From positions 1 to 64,000 of the forward strand of contig JBOGCH010000035.1 in the NCBI GenBank assembly GCA_051656645.1: a stretch of 64,000 bases of DNA, in the 5' to 3' direction. This DNA comes from JBOGCH01 sp051656645. GTDB taxonomy: Bacteria > Bacteroidota > Bacteroidia > Bacteroidales > Marinifilaceae. The position numbers were made by a program, and so were the translations under genes. Below, in pieces: positions 19,053-29,473 of this stretch. The first letter of the stretch is position 1, and each line of letters begins with the position of its first letter. A model generated the notes under the pieces. It saw only the letters and a list, made by a program, of their open reading frames with translations. It had not been told where the DNA came from and ran no database searches.

Positions 19053-22000
19053 ATGACTTTCAAAAACAAAACAGTGCGTTGTATCTGTGCGCGGATACTT
19101 CTTAGTTGTTTGTTTAGTGTGGCAAGCATTGGGACGCTTTCCGCTAAAACAACAGCTGTTCAAAACAATACTGAACAGCCAACCTCGAATATGATTTCCA
19201 TGGTCGAGCTATTTGAATACCTCCAAGAACATAGCCAACTAAAATTTGTTTTTAATCACCAAAACGTTGAGACATATAAAGTCTCGGAAGAAATTAAAAA
19301 CGGTGCGGTTGAGGATGTTTTAAAAATTGCATTAGCCGATAAGCCATTGCAATACAAAATAACATCAGAGCATGTCATAATCTCGCCTGCAACGAGAATG
19401 GCTCAGCAACAAGAAAAAATGAAAAAAATTACTGGTGTAGTTTTAGACAATACAAAGCAATCCTTACCCGGAGTTACCGTTGTTGTTCAAGGTACAAGCA
19501 TAGGTACTGCAACCGATATTGACGGTAAATTTGAATTACTTGTACCAACAGGTGATTCGACTAAGCTTGTATGTACGTTTATTGGAATGGAGACCCAAAT
19601 AATTCCTTTAAAGAACAATATAAACAACTATAACATTGTACTTCATTCCGCAAGCACGGAATTAGACGATGTGGTTATTACCGGCTATTTTGATAGGAGT
19701 AAAAAAAGCTTAACAGGATCGCAAGTACAAGTGGAGGGTGAGGAATTACGCAAAATTGGATCATTAAATATGATACAGGCAATTTCACTATTTGATCCCT
19801 CGGTAAGAACCATTCCTAACAATGAGTTTGGTAGCGACCCCAATAGGGTTCCCGAAATATCTATTCGTGGAGAAAACGGATTTGATTTAAGAGGTGAAGC
19901 AGACGATGCAAAAAGTAATCCTAATGCACCTCTGTACATCATGGATGGAATTGAGGTTAGTCCTACAGCCGTGTATGATATGGATATGAATAGAATAGAA
20001 TCATTTGTAATTCTAAAAGACGCGTCGGCAACTTCACTATACGGATCGAGAGCTGCCAATGGTGTTATATTAATTACTACCGTAGCGCCAAAGGAAGGAG
20101 AGATTAGATTAACATTTAATACAAACTTCAACTTTTCTATCCCTGATCTTCGCGATTATAACTTAATGAATGCTGCCGAGAAACTAGAGTATGAGCTTCT
20201 TGCAGGTGAATTTAAAAGTAAAACCAGTCAGAAAGAGGAGCAAATGAAATTGGATATCCTCTACAATGACCGATTGAGTGAAGTACTTCGAGGTGTAGAT
20301 ACCTACTGGTTATCGCAACCTTTACGTACCTCTGTTAATCAGCGTTATAATCTTTTCATTGAGGGTGGAGATAAAAGTTTCCGCTACGGCATTGATTTAA
20401 GATACGACAAAGACAATGGAGTAATGAAAAAGTCTGGTCGTGACAAAATGGGTATCAACATTAACTTTAATTATCAAATTGCCGAGAAGTTATACATTCG
20501 TAATGACTTAATGGTAAATGATGTAAAAGGTATTAACTCTCCATATGGCTCCTTTGAAGAGTATGCGTTACAAAACCCATACGAACGAATTACCGACCCA
20601 AAAACGGGAGAAAAAACACGTCGTTTCGAGTCAAATAATAAGGTTAATCCAATGTTAGACGCAGATTATCCTAATAGAGACTACAACAAGTATACTGAAA
20701 TCAAGGACAACATTCAATTGGATTGGCGACCAAACAGACATACGCGCTTAAAAGGTCAAATGTCCATTGCCAAAAAGACATTAAGAGACGAAAGATATTT
20801 ATCGGCTCGTTCTTCGGTTTTTGATAAGGAAGAGGATCCTAACAAAAAAGGTAGCTATACACTGAGCAATTCAAGCTCATTGAACTATGATGGTAACATT
20901 ACAGCATCGTATAATAACATGTTTGCCGAGAAAATTTCTTTTAATCTAGGTATCGGAAGCAATATCACGGCAAGCAAACTGGATGGGGAAGGCTTTTCGC
21001 TATTGGGATTTTTAAATGACAATATGGACTCGCCCGAATTTGCACAGAAATTCGACGAGGATAAAATGGTTACAGGCAAGTACGATGATAACAGATTAAT
21101 TGGTTTCTTTGGAAATACAAATATCGGATATGATAACCGTTATTTCATTGATGCTTCATTCCGTACGGATGGATCAAGCCGTTTTGGGCGTAACTCACGC
21201 TTTGCACCATTCTGGTCTGTAGGTTTTGCATGGAATGTTAATCAAGAGGATTTTTGGCATGGTGATGGTTCATTAAAAATTCGCGCCTCTGTTGGTAGTA
21301 CCGGTTCTGTAAACTTCAACGCAGATCAAGCAATGACAACATTATATTATGGTCCTGACTATGAATATAATGGTATATACGGTGCAAACTTAACAACATT
21401 TGGTAATCCTGGATTAAAATGGCAAAATACACTACAATACAATGCTGGTATTGATTTGAATATATGGCGCAATATCATAACCTTCAATGTGGATGCCTAT
21501 TTAAAACAAACTCAAAACTTACTGCTTCCAATTGATGTAGCACCATCAACCGGTTTCTACTCATATACTGAAAATATGGGGTCTATTAATAACACCGGAA
21601 TTGATGCACGTTTGCGTTTAAATTTAATAAACAACAAACATAAACAATTAGATTGGAGTGTTACATTGGCTGCTTCGCACAATAAGAATGTTATTAAAAA
21701 CTTATCAAACGCACTAGAGGCAATGAACGAAGAGGCCTTTAAACTTGATAATTCAGCAGGAGCAAAACCACTACGTGTATACGAAGAGGGACGTTCTCAA
21801 AGTGCTTTGATGGTTGTTAAATCTCACGGTATTGACCCTGCAACAGGAAACGAGATTTATGAAAAACTAAATGGCGATTTAACTTATGATTATGATGCGC
21901 GTGATAAGATTATTGTAGGCGACTTAAATCCTAAAATACAAGGAAATATACAATCCAATCTAAATTGGAGAGGCTTTAATCTATTCCTTGCATTTAACTA

Positions 22001-22379
22001 CGAATACGGAGCTAAAATATACAACAGTACATTAGCTAAGAAAGTGGAAGGTGCATCGCCTAAGAATAATGCTGACAAGCGCGTATTATATGACCGATGG
22101 AAGAAACCGGGCGATAAAGCCATGTTTAGACGTATTGACGACCAAACAGATGTTTATCAGTCAACTCGCTTAGTACAGGATGATAACTTCCTAAACTTCC
22201 AGTCATTATCATTCTCTTATGATATTCCACGCTCAACACTAGATAAAGTATTTATTGAACGTTGTAGAATACAATTTACCATGGGAGACATTGTCAGAAT
22301 ATCTACAGTAAAACAAGAACGAGGAACGAGTTATCCTTTTGCACGTACCTTTTCTCTTGGTTTGAACTTAACTATCTAA
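19053..22379 (+). CDS. SusC/RagA-type TonB-linked outer-membrane transporter with STN domain
   Basis: 1108 residues. Order: signal peptide (about 1-32), STN (secretin/TonB N-terminal) signalling domain (about 45-115), carboxypeptidase-like regulatory domain (about 127-210), TonB plug (about 215-345, with the DDVVITGY box and the SLYGSRAANGVILITT end of the plug), then a 22-strand-type barrel ending FSLGLNLTI. It imports a substrate larger than porins allow, using TonB energy, together with SusD. The STN domain ties it to the FecR/ECF pair upstream, so it is both importer and sensor. The substrate cannot be read from the sequence; no glycoside hydrolase is encoded nearby. Confidence 0.95.
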   Translation: MTFKNKTVRCICARILLSCLFSVASIGTLSAKTTAVQNNTEQPTSNMISMVELFEYLQEHSQLKFVFNHQNVETYKVSEEIKNGAVEDVLKIALADKPLQYKITSEHVIISPATRMAQQQEKMKKITGVVLDNTKQSLPGVTVVVQGTSIGTATDIDGKFELLVPTGDSTKLVCTFIGMETQIIPLKNNINNYNIVLHSASTELDDVVITGYFDRSKKSLTGSQVQVEGEELRKIGSLNMIQAISLFDPSVRTIPNNEFGSDPNRVPEISIRGENGFDLRGEADDAKSNPNAPLYIMDGIEVSPTAVYDMDMNRIESFVILKDASATSLYGSRAANGVILITTVAPKEGEIRLTFNTNFNFSIPDLRDYNLMNAAEKLEYELLAGEFKSKTSQKEEQMKLDILYNDRLSEVLRGVDTYWLSQPLRTSVNQRYNLFIEGGDKSFRYGIDLRYDKDNGVMKKSGRDKMGININFNYQIAEKLYIRNDLMVNDVKGINSPYGSFEEYALQNPYERITDPKTGEKTRRFESNNKVNPMLDADYPNRDYNKYTEIKDNIQLDWRPNRHTRLKGQMSIAKKTLRDERYLSARSSVFDKEEDPNKKGSYTLSNSSSLNYDGNITASYNNMFAEKISFNLGIGSNITASKLDGEGFSLLGFLNDNMDSPEFAQKFDEDKMVTGKYDDNRLIGFFGNTNIGYDNRYFIDASFRTDGSSRFGRNSRFAPFWSVGFAWNVNQEDFWHGDGSLKIRASVGSTGSVNFNADQAMTTLYYGPDYEYNGIYGANLTTFGNPGLKWQNTLQYNAGIDLNIWRNIITFNVDAYLKQTQNLLLPIDVAPSTGFYSYTENMGSINNTGIDARLRLNLINNKHKQLDWSVTLAASHNKNVIKNLSNALEAMNEEAFKLDNSAGAKPLRVYEEGRSQSALMVVKSHGIDPATGNEIYEKLNGDLTYDYDARDKIIVGDLNPKIQGNIQSNLNWRGFNLFLAFNYEYGAKIYNSTLAKKVEGASPKNNADKRVLYDRWKKPGDKAMFRRIDDQTDVYQSTRLVQDDNFLNFQSLSFSYDIPRSTLDKVFIERCRIQFTMGDIVRISTVKQERGTSYPFARTFSLGLNLTI

Positions 22380-22389
22380 TATTGAAACT

Positions 22390-23787
22390 ATGATAAATAA
22401 ATACTTAATACTCTTTATTTTGGCATGTACAACTATTAGTAGTTGTAACAATTGGCTAGATGTCGATTTATCTAATCGTGTAGACAGTGAAAATTTATTT
22501 ACAACTCCTCAAGGATTTGAAGAGGCGCTTGCAGGGACATACAGTAAAATGGCTTCGACCTCTCTTTACGGATCATGTCTTACCTATGAATACCTTGACG
22601 TTTATGCACAGTATTACAATACAGTAAACACTGATTATGAGAACCATAAAGCATATAATTATGAACAAAGCGCAGTAAAGACCAAACACGCAAGTCTATG
22701 GAAAGATATGTACAATGTCATTTCTAGTGCCAACCTTATCATTGAATACTGCGATAAAAATGGCACTGTGATGGAACAAGCAATGAGAAACCAAATTAAA
22801 GGTGAAGCTCTGGCAATCCGTGCTTTTATGCATTTTGATTTGTACCGTTTGTTTTGTCCGGATGTTAAAACATACCCTACAGAAAAAGGAATTCCATACA
22901 ATAAACAGTTTGGTGTATCTCTTCCCCCACAATATAATGTTGAGGAGGTTATGCAACTTATTATTAACGATTTGATTGAGGCAGAACAACTACTGGATGA
23001 AGACCCTATTATTGGAAGCAAACCATATAGTTTAGAATCTAAGGATCAAGCCGATAAATTTGTTGCACGTATGAACATTTATGCTGTTCAGGCAACTCTA
23101 GCACGTGCATATCAGGCTAGAGGCGAAGGAAAAAAAGCAACTGATTACGCTCAAAAAGTAATTAACTCAGGAGCTTTCCAACTACTCGACTTTAAAAACA
23201 TGGACACACCTGAAAACGAATTAGATATTCTGTTTTCCGATGAACATATTTTTTCTCTTCGAAACAGAAAGATAACTGAAAGAAGTAAAGAGCTACACTA
23301 CAAAAAAGTAAGTAATGGAACTACTACAAATGCTCCACTTATTTTTGGAAATTCATTTACAATGTACGATGGAAATCCGGATGATCTTCGCCATGCCAAA
23401 TGGTTTACAAATTCAGATTTCATGAAATATACCATCGACAACAAAGAGATATTCTTTGCAAAAGTTCCGGTAATTAAATTATCTGAAATGTATCTCATTA
23501 TTGCCGAATGTAATTATAAAAGTAATTCAACATTAGCACTTAGCCATCTTAACGAATTACGTAGTCACCGCATCAGAAATTGTGTACAATGGAACTTCAT
23601 TACACACGAAGCTATTATCCAAGAGATGCAACGTGAATACTTAGGCGAAGGACAATTATGGTATGCTTATAAACGCAATAATTTACCTATTGAGGCCGGA
23701 TTAGTTACCGGAGCGGTACAACCAAGCAATACTATTTATGTATTCCCAATGCCAGATAAAGAAATAGAAACAGGTAATCGTAATTAA
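22390..23787 (+). CDS. SusD/RagB-type substrate-binding lipoprotein
   Basis: 465 residues with a lipoprotein signal (lipobox cysteine in TTISSC, about residue 19). It has the SusD hallmark segments: NWLDVDLSNRVDSENLFTTP just after the cysteine, an alpha-helical TPR-like core with RAFMHFDLYRLF, and the C-terminal QREYLGEGQLWYAYKRNN block. It sits on the outside of the outer membrane as lid and binding protein for the SusC channel, encoded 10 bases upstream. Confidence 0.95.
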   Translation: MINKYLILFILACTTISSCNNWLDVDLSNRVDSENLFTTPQGFEEALAGTYSKMASTSLYGSCLTYEYLDVYAQYYNTVNTDYENHKAYNYEQSAVKTKHASLWKDMYNVISSANLIIEYCDKNGTVMEQAMRNQIKGEALAIRAFMHFDLYRLFCPDVKTYPTEKGIPYNKQFGVSLPPQYNVEEVMQLIINDLIEAEQLLDEDPIIGSKPYSLESKDQADKFVARMNIYAVQATLARAYQARGEGKKATDYAQKVINSGAFQLLDFKNMDTPENELDILFSDEHIFSLRNRKITERSKELHYKKVSNGTTTNAPLIFGNSFTMYDGNPDDLRHAKWFTNSDFMKYTIDNKEIFFAKVPVIKLSEMYLIIAECNYKSNSTLALSHLNELRSHRIRNCVQWNFITHEAIIQEMQREYLGEGQLWYAYKRNNLPIEAGLVTGAVQPSNTIYVFPMPDKEIETGNRN

Positions 23788-23795
23788 TTGACACC

Positions 23796-24548
23796 ATGCT
23801 TAAAAATAGTACATATACATTATTCATATTCCTATTTTCATTACTAGCGTCATGCAAACAGGATATTGATTTCCCTTATCAAGGTAAGGACAGAATACAT
23901 TTCCAACACTTTACCATTGACTATAACAAGAAGAGGCATTATTTTGATTCCTTAACCTACTCGTTTGGCTTACTACCAACAGAGACACAAAAGGACACAT
24001 TAAAAATTGTCATGGAATACACTGGTAATTCAAGCGATATAACTCGTTCTTACAACATAAGTGTTAGTCCCGATTCTACAACAGCACAAGAAGGCTTACA
24101 TTATGAAGCGTTTAATGAAATGCAAGAGTTTCGTCCCAATAAACTTACTGATACATTACGCATTGTTGTGATACGAGAACACTTAAGCGCAAGCTTTACT
24201 AATCCAAAATCAGAACGACTAGATTTAATTCTTAAACCGTCTAACGATTTTGATCTAGGACTTACTAAAGGATTAAAGATGAGTGTTTATCTCAACAACT
24301 ACTTATCTGAGCCTACATGGTGGAAAGGCAATTTTGGGGGATCATTGGACTATTACCATCCTCAAAAATGGAGAGTTCTCATCACTTTTAATGAGGAATT
24401 TGCTAATCCAACCTCATGTCCTTTTGACAACAACAATGAAGGTCGTGGTTACATTACCGGATTGAGAAACTATTTAGCAGCTATACCTACATTTGATGAA
24501 GAAACAGGAGCTAGAATTTATATGGACAGAATGGTTCCGGTTGAATAA
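23796..24548 (+). CDS. DUF4843 lipoprotein
   Basis: 250 residues, lipoprotein signal with cysteine in LLASCKQDIDF. The segment DRIHFQHF followed by SLTYSFG and a repeated beta-sandwich layout matches DUF4843 proteins, which almost always follow SusC/SusD pairs of this type. A surface-exposed accessory role in binding the locus's ligand is likely but not established. It starts 8 bases after susD. Confidence 0.87.
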   Translation: MLKNSTYTLFIFLFSLLASCKQDIDFPYQGKDRIHFQHFTIDYNKKRHYFDSLTYSFGLLPTETQKDTLKIVMEYTGNSSDITRSYNISVSPDSTTAQEGLHYEAFNEMQEFRPNKLTDTLRIVVIREHLSASFTNPKSERLDLILKPSNDFDLGLTKGLKMSVYLNNYLSEPTWWKGNFGGSLDYYHPQKWRVLITFNEEFANPTSCPFDNNNEGRGYITGLRNYLAAIPTFDEETGARIYMDRMVPVE

Positions 24549-24621
24549 TTCGCAAATCAGGCCTAATTATTACCATTAAAAAAATGAGAATAATTGAATT
24601 TAACACCACCATTAAAAACAA

Positions 24622-26286
24622 ATGAGAAAACCAATGAAAAGAAAAATAATACTATATGCTCTCTCAATAATGGGACTACAATCCTGTTATGAGGACCTTG
24701 GAAACTATGATTACACGCCTATCAACGAGTTGCAAGTTGAAGGCATTGAATCAAGCTATGATAGAGATTTTGACGAAGAACTAGTTATCCAACCCAAAAT
24801 AATTGGAACGGAATACAGTGACACCACAGCTTTTACTTATGAGTGGGAAGCGGGAAACAAAATAATTGGTACCCACCACAATCTAAATGTAAACGTGGAA
24901 TTAACTCCGGCAATGTACATATGCCGATATATTGTCACCGACAAGAAAACCAACGTTAAGAAATATACTGAATTTGCCTTAAATGTCAGCTCCTCTACAG
25001 CAGGGGATTTAATCATGGTATTATCTAAGTATAAAGGAAATGCAGAGTTGTCCTATAAACGTTTGGACAAACCTGCCAACTTTATTGTTAACTACTATGC
25101 CGACCGTTTTGGCAGTCCATTAGCCAAAGAACCTAAACAATTACACATTCAGTACACCGAAGCTGCTAAATGCTTTCCATTTGTGACTAAATATGGTAGA
25201 GTTATGGTACTTGCAGATGGCCACATTAATCTGATTGAAAAAGAAAGTCTACGACCAGATTCTATTATTTCCCAACTTACAGGTGAGCACTATATTGCAA
25301 ATGCTTCCTATCCGATTCCTGATATTGAAGGCTATCGTTCGGAATATATGATGGAAGGTATCGATATTTGGCGTAAAAGCGCATATGGCGATTCTTACCA
25401 ACATGCTACTGCTTTTGTTGAGATATCAGGAGGAACATTATACACAGCGCGTTTAGCACCAAGCGTATGGTCTCCATCCTATTCATACAAATCCAAGTCG
25501 CCCTATAAGGACGGGTACATTACTAACTTCTGCTACTTTGAAGAGATGAACCCAACACCCAACAATAATTTAATTCAATTGGGTTACTCCATCGGAGACA
25601 TCGTAATGTTTGACCGTATAAACGGACGTTTTCTTACCGGAAGCAGTTATGGTGGAACCAAGGCTATCTCGGAGGAGAACGTAAAGGCCTTTCCAAAATT
25701 CGATATGATTTATGGAAGTGCTACAGCAATACCCAATACCACATCTGTAGCAGCTATTACGAATGGCGCTGAGTCAAAACTTTTATTATTTAACCATAGC
25801 GGCAATAATAATACCATAAAATTAGTAGCAGAAGTCACCTCATCCGGCGTGATAAACGAGACTACTAAATTTTATATGATGAAATACAATGAGTATCTCT
25901 TCTTTGTTACCGACAATAAACTATATCGCTACAACCTATTAAATATGAATATTGGAGTTGCGCCAAGCTCTCGTGATTTAGTTGCAACATTAACAGACTT
26001 TGGTTACGATAATAGTGCCCAAATTAAAGACATATGTGTTTCACGCTCGGAACGTACTCTATTACTTGCTATATCACGATATGGAGCAGACACTCAGGCC
26101 ATGAGCGACGAGTTAAAGGGCGATATTCTTTATTTTGATCTTAATAAAACAACGCTCGAAATTAACCACGTTCAGGAAAAATCTCAGAAGGGTATTTCAG
26201 GTTTACCGGTCGATATTGAAATTAAATATCAAACACACTGGAGAGACGGATTATATATTGATGGCACTATGCGCGATAACATCTAA
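24622..26286 (+). CDS. PKD-like family surface lipoprotein
   Basis: 554 residues with lipobox LQSC at about residue 22 (a second in-frame ATG four codons in would also serve). An N-terminal PKD/Ig-like domain (about 30-125, with FTYEWEAGNKIIGTHHNLNV) is followed by a large beta-rich region probably forming a propeller. This is the architecture of the PKD-like lipoprotein that follows DUF4843 in many Bacteroidetes SusCD loci. Expected at the cell surface, binding the ligand. Separated from the DUF4843 gene by 73 bases, with no terminator between. Confidence 0.83.
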   Translation: MRKPMKRKIILYALSIMGLQSCYEDLGNYDYTPINELQVEGIESSYDRDFDEELVIQPKIIGTEYSDTTAFTYEWEAGNKIIGTHHNLNVNVELTPAMYICRYIVTDKKTNVKKYTEFALNVSSSTAGDLIMVLSKYKGNAELSYKRLDKPANFIVNYYADRFGSPLAKEPKQLHIQYTEAAKCFPFVTKYGRVMVLADGHINLIEKESLRPDSIISQLTGEHYIANASYPIPDIEGYRSEYMMEGIDIWRKSAYGDSYQHATAFVEISGGTLYTARLAPSVWSPSYSYKSKSPYKDGYITNFCYFEEMNPTPNNNLIQLGYSIGDIVMFDRINGRFLTGSSYGGTKAISEENVKAFPKFDMIYGSATAIPNTTSVAAITNGAESKLLLFNHSGNNNTIKLVAEVTSSGVINETTKFYMMKYNEYLFFVTDNKLYRYNLLNMNIGVAPSSRDLVATLTDFGYDNSAQIKDICVSRSERTLLLAISRYGADTQAMSDELKGDILYFDLNKTTLEINHVQEKSQKGISGLPVDIEIKYQTHWRDGLYIDGTMRDNI

Positions 26287-26299
26287 TTATTAATTACTC

Positions 26300-28105
26300 A
26301 TGAAAATTATTATGAAAAAATATTTACTTACTCTTTTGTTACCCATGCTTATTGTAGCATCATGTGCAGAAGATAATAGCGCCTACTTACCTCAAGAGAA
26401 AGAGGAAGTTGTGGTAGATAAAGTTATTATAGAGGACGATAATGGAAATGACATCCCATCGGACGGTTCATTAGTTCCGGGTATTCATTTAGCTAAAGTC
26501 AACATAGAACAACCGGACGGTAACATTGTTGAGCGCAGATTTAAATACTTTGTTCCCATTTCATTAGATCCGGCAAAACCCATCTCCCTAATCTTTGAAT
26601 TCCATGGTAGTTGGACATACAATACGGAAATTGCTCCGGATCCTCTTGAAGGCATAACATCCACTCACTCGTGGGCGCAATTGGCATTAAAGGAAAATTG
26701 TGTTGTTGTCTTCCCTGCTGGGGAAGCAACCGGAAAAGCAGTTAACTGGCAAAATAGCGAAAAACATTTGCCATTTGTTGATTGCATGGTAAACTATTTC
26801 CTAAATACAAAACCTGCCATTACCAAGGACAGAATTTACTCATCCGGACAGTCAAGCGGAGCCATTTTCTCATTTGTATTGGCTTTTGAACGCTCAGAAG
26901 TATTTGCAGCTATCGCTCCCCGCGCAGGCCAAATGAAAATTGCTGACAACGCAACATTACCTACGCGTGCTGTACCTATCCGTCTATTTGCAGGCGAAGA
27001 TGATGATACTGTTCTTCACTCTGCAGCTTTAGCAAATATGACCGCATGGGCTGAAAAAATAGGTGGATACTTTCCTAAGAATATGGATTATACCCCAAAA
27101 GCATTTACTATTGAGGGCTATGCCGATGTTGACACACGTATTTGGCATGGTGCCCGTAGTGATATTGAGATGTATACTTTGAAAAAAATTGGACATGGCA
27201 TTAACCTAGGAAACTGTATCCAATACATTTGGGAATTCTGGGAAAATCACACTTTACAACAAATAGAGGAACCTTTATTTATAAGTGTACAAAATGACTC
27301 CATCATTGCGCAATGTACGCAACCTATTAGCATCCCTTTTATGTTAACTCAAGGAGCAACTCCAATACTTGAAAATTGCCCTCCAAGCTGGAATGTAACT
27401 ATTAAGGATAACGTTATTACCATGCAAGCACCTTCCAACTACTTTGGGAACATTGAACGCAAAGGCACATTCAAGGCTGTGGCAGAGAAAGCAGGAGAAA
27501 AGGTAGAACAAACTATTTACTATGAACTATTACCTCCAAAAACCTATTATGAAATTGGGGATATATACTATAATGAAAAGTTTGAACCTATTGGCGTTGT
27601 GTACTACGTTAACCAAGAAGATATACGCAATGCAAAAATCATTGCTATAGAAAAAGCCAGTCTATCCAATAAGTTCGGTACCTACGGTGACTTCTATACA
27701 CCAGATATGGACAATGGTAAAGAAAATACACGTTTACTTGTTGAACGTAACAACAATGAAAAACTTGGTCTAACCGCATCAACTAGTGCCGCTATATGGT
27801 GCCATGAATACAACTTTAAAGGAGTTACAAACTGGTTCCTACCGGCTGCTAACGAATGGCTACAAATTAATAACAACCTAAATGTTATTAACGCAGCTAT
27901 TAAAAGCGTTGGCGGTATTGAAATTAGCTCCACAAACCTAGCTGGTGGATGGCATCACACATCGACAACCAAACAAAATAATGAAGGCAATAAAGTTTTT
28001 GTTCAGTACAATGTTTATAGCCATGCTCTTTCAGAAAGTGTTGCCAACAATGACAACACGGCATATGCTGCTGTGAGAGCCGCTACCGAAGTAACAATTA
28101 AATAA
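26300..28105 (+). CDS. lipoprotein with polyhydroxybutyrate-depolymerase-like esterase domain and C-terminal FISUMP-like domain
   Basis: 601 residues, lipobox VASC (Cys22). Residues about 75-310 form an alpha/beta-hydrolase of the LpqC/PHB-depolymerase esterase group: oxyanion segment EFHGS (100-104), nucleophile elbow G183-Q-S185-S-G187, a likely acidic residue in GEDDDT (about 234-236) and H299 in KIGHGINLG. A linker domain follows (about 320-405). The last 190 residues (YEIGDIYYNE, GVVYYV, NWFLPAANEW, WHHTST, AVRAATEV) resemble the DUF1566/FISUMP-like domain of many Bacteroidetes surface proteins. An ester-bond hydrolase on the cell surface, perhaps cleaving acyl or feruloyl-type groups from the imported ligand, is an inference. 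Confidence 0.78.
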   Translation: MKIIMKKYLLTLLLPMLIVASCAEDNSAYLPQEKEEVVVDKVIIEDDNGNDIPSDGSLVPGIHLAKVNIEQPDGNIVERRFKYFVPISLDPAKPISLIFEFHGSWTYNTEIAPDPLEGITSTHSWAQLALKENCVVVFPAGEATGKAVNWQNSEKHLPFVDCMVNYFLNTKPAITKDRIYSSGQSSGAIFSFVLAFERSEVFAAIAPRAGQMKIADNATLPTRAVPIRLFAGEDDDTVLHSAALANMTAWAEKIGGYFPKNMDYTPKAFTIEGYADVDTRIWHGARSDIEMYTLKKIGHGINLGNCIQYIWEFWENHTLQQIEEPLFISVQNDSIIAQCTQPISIPFMLTQGATPILENCPPSWNVTIKDNVITMQAPSNYFGNIERKGTFKAVAEKAGEKVEQTIYYELLPPKTYYEIGDIYYNEKFEPIGVVYYVNQEDIRNAKIIAIEKASLSNKFGTYGDFYTPDMDNGKENTRLLVERNNNEKLGLTASTSAAIWCHEYNFKGVTNWFLPAANEWLQINNNLNVINAAIKSVGGIEISSTNLAGGWHHTSTTKQNNEGNKVFVQYNVYSHALSESVANNDNTAYAAVRAATEVTIK

Positions 28106-28116
28106 ATATCATCTAT

Positions 28117-29292
28117 ATGAAAAGATTAATCATTATACTTACAATGTTCGTTACACTTTCTCCTGTCGCAATGGCACAGGAGGAAGGCATCCACTTCTTT
28201 AAAGGAAACTGGGAAGAAGCAATTAAAACTGCTAAAAAGGAAAAAAAGAAAATCTTTATCGATTTCTATACGGAGTGGTGTGGACCATGTCTTAACATGG
28301 CATTAAATACATTTGTCAGACCCGATGTGGGCTATACCTACAACAATAACTTTATTTGCTTAAAGATAGATGCTGAGAAAGGCGAGGGTATAGAATTGGC
28401 AAAAAAATATGAAGTACGTTCTTACCCTACCTACGTGTGGATTGATCCGTCAAATGAAAAGATTGTACACAGAAGCGGAGGTAATAAACCAGCTGCAGAT
28501 TTCATTGCCGACGCACAAGGAGCTACTAATCCTAAACTAAGTTCTTTTTACATTGAAGAGAAATATAAAAGCGGAAAATACGATCAGGATTTCTTAATCT
28601 CCTACATTAAGCGTAAAAAACTATCAGGCGATCGTCAAATACTTACCTACTTTGACGAATTAATGAAACGTGGAAACACATTAGAAGACGCTAAAATTTG
28701 GGACGTATTTAGCAGTTGTATCACCGGATATCAAAATCCATACATTAAACAAGTATCAGACAATTACAGTAAATTCGTTGCATTACATGGTAAAAAAGCT
28801 GTTGACGAAAAATTAAAAGAAGCAACGCTCTATGCTCCTGCTGAGTTTACACAGTCCCTTACCGATTTTGAAGGAAAATACACCAACTTATCGCTAGCTG
28901 AACTAAATACATTATTCAGAGCAAACAAATACGACGAAGCTTTCAACATGATAAACCGTTTGACCGCCGACTCTAAAATGGATCAAAAAGCATTAGTCAG
29001 ATCATTATCATTTAGCGTACGTGTAAACCCTAAATATAGAGAAGACGAAACTCCTTATGACTTGCTTGTACAAAAAGTAAAATACCTACGTTACATTGCA
29101 TACAATAATTATGACAGAGATGATGCTATGGTACATTATCAATATGCAGTTGCTCTTGAATATTTAATGAAACGCGCTGAACAGGAAGGTCAACAAATTC
29201 CATCATTCATATTTCAAACTCCTGAAAACGGAAAGAGCGAATATGACATGCGCCACCCGCTTCTTAAAGCAAAACCAAAACGCAAAGCATAA
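28117..29292 (+). CDS. exported thioredoxin-fold protein
   Basis: 391 residues with a signal peptide (about 1-20, ending AMAQEE). Residues about 25-135 are a thioredoxin domain with the active site WCGPC (in DFYTEWCGPCLNM) and the cis-proline loop SYPTYVW. The remaining 250 residues are helical with no motif I recognise. It should act as a periplasmic disulfide reductase or oxidase. It lies 11 bases after the esterase gene and ends the first transcript of the locus. Confidence 0.85.
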   Translation: MKRLIIILTMFVTLSPVAMAQEEGIHFFKGNWEEAIKTAKKEKKKIFIDFYTEWCGPCLNMALNTFVRPDVGYTYNNNFICLKIDAEKGEGIELAKKYEVRSYPTYVWIDPSNEKIVHRSGGNKPAADFIADAQGATNPKLSSFYIEEKYKSGKYDQDFLISYIKRKKLSGDRQILTYFDELMKRGNTLEDAKIWDVFSSCITGYQNPYIKQVSDNYSKFVALHGKKAVDEKLKEATLYAPAEFTQSLTDFEGKYTNLSLAELNTLFRANKYDEAFNMINRLTADSKMDQKALVRSLSFSVRVNPKYREDETPYDLLVQKVKYLRYIAYNNYDRDDAMVHYQYAVALEYLMKRAEQEGQQIPSFIFQTPENGKSEYDMRHPLLKAKPKRKA

Positions 29293-29296
29293 CATC

Positions 29297-29339
29297 ATTA
29301 CATACTCCAACGCTATACATAAGCATTGGAGTATGTAAT
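29297..29339 (+). terminator. terminator inside the SusCD locus
   Basis: ATTACATACTCCAA (29297-29310) pairs with TTGGAGTATGTAAT (29326-29339), 14 bp, followed by a T tract. It separates the thioredoxin gene from the TlpA-like gene, which may therefore have its own promoter or be reached only by readthrough. Confidence 0.75.
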
Positions 29340-29473
29340 AATTTTTTCAAGTATCGTGTATAAATACAAAACAACCACAACATATAAATACTTCATGTTA
29401 GCTTTATACACACCAAGAAATATATACAGAACTTTAAATCCCTGTATAATCAAATCATTAAAACTATTACGTA

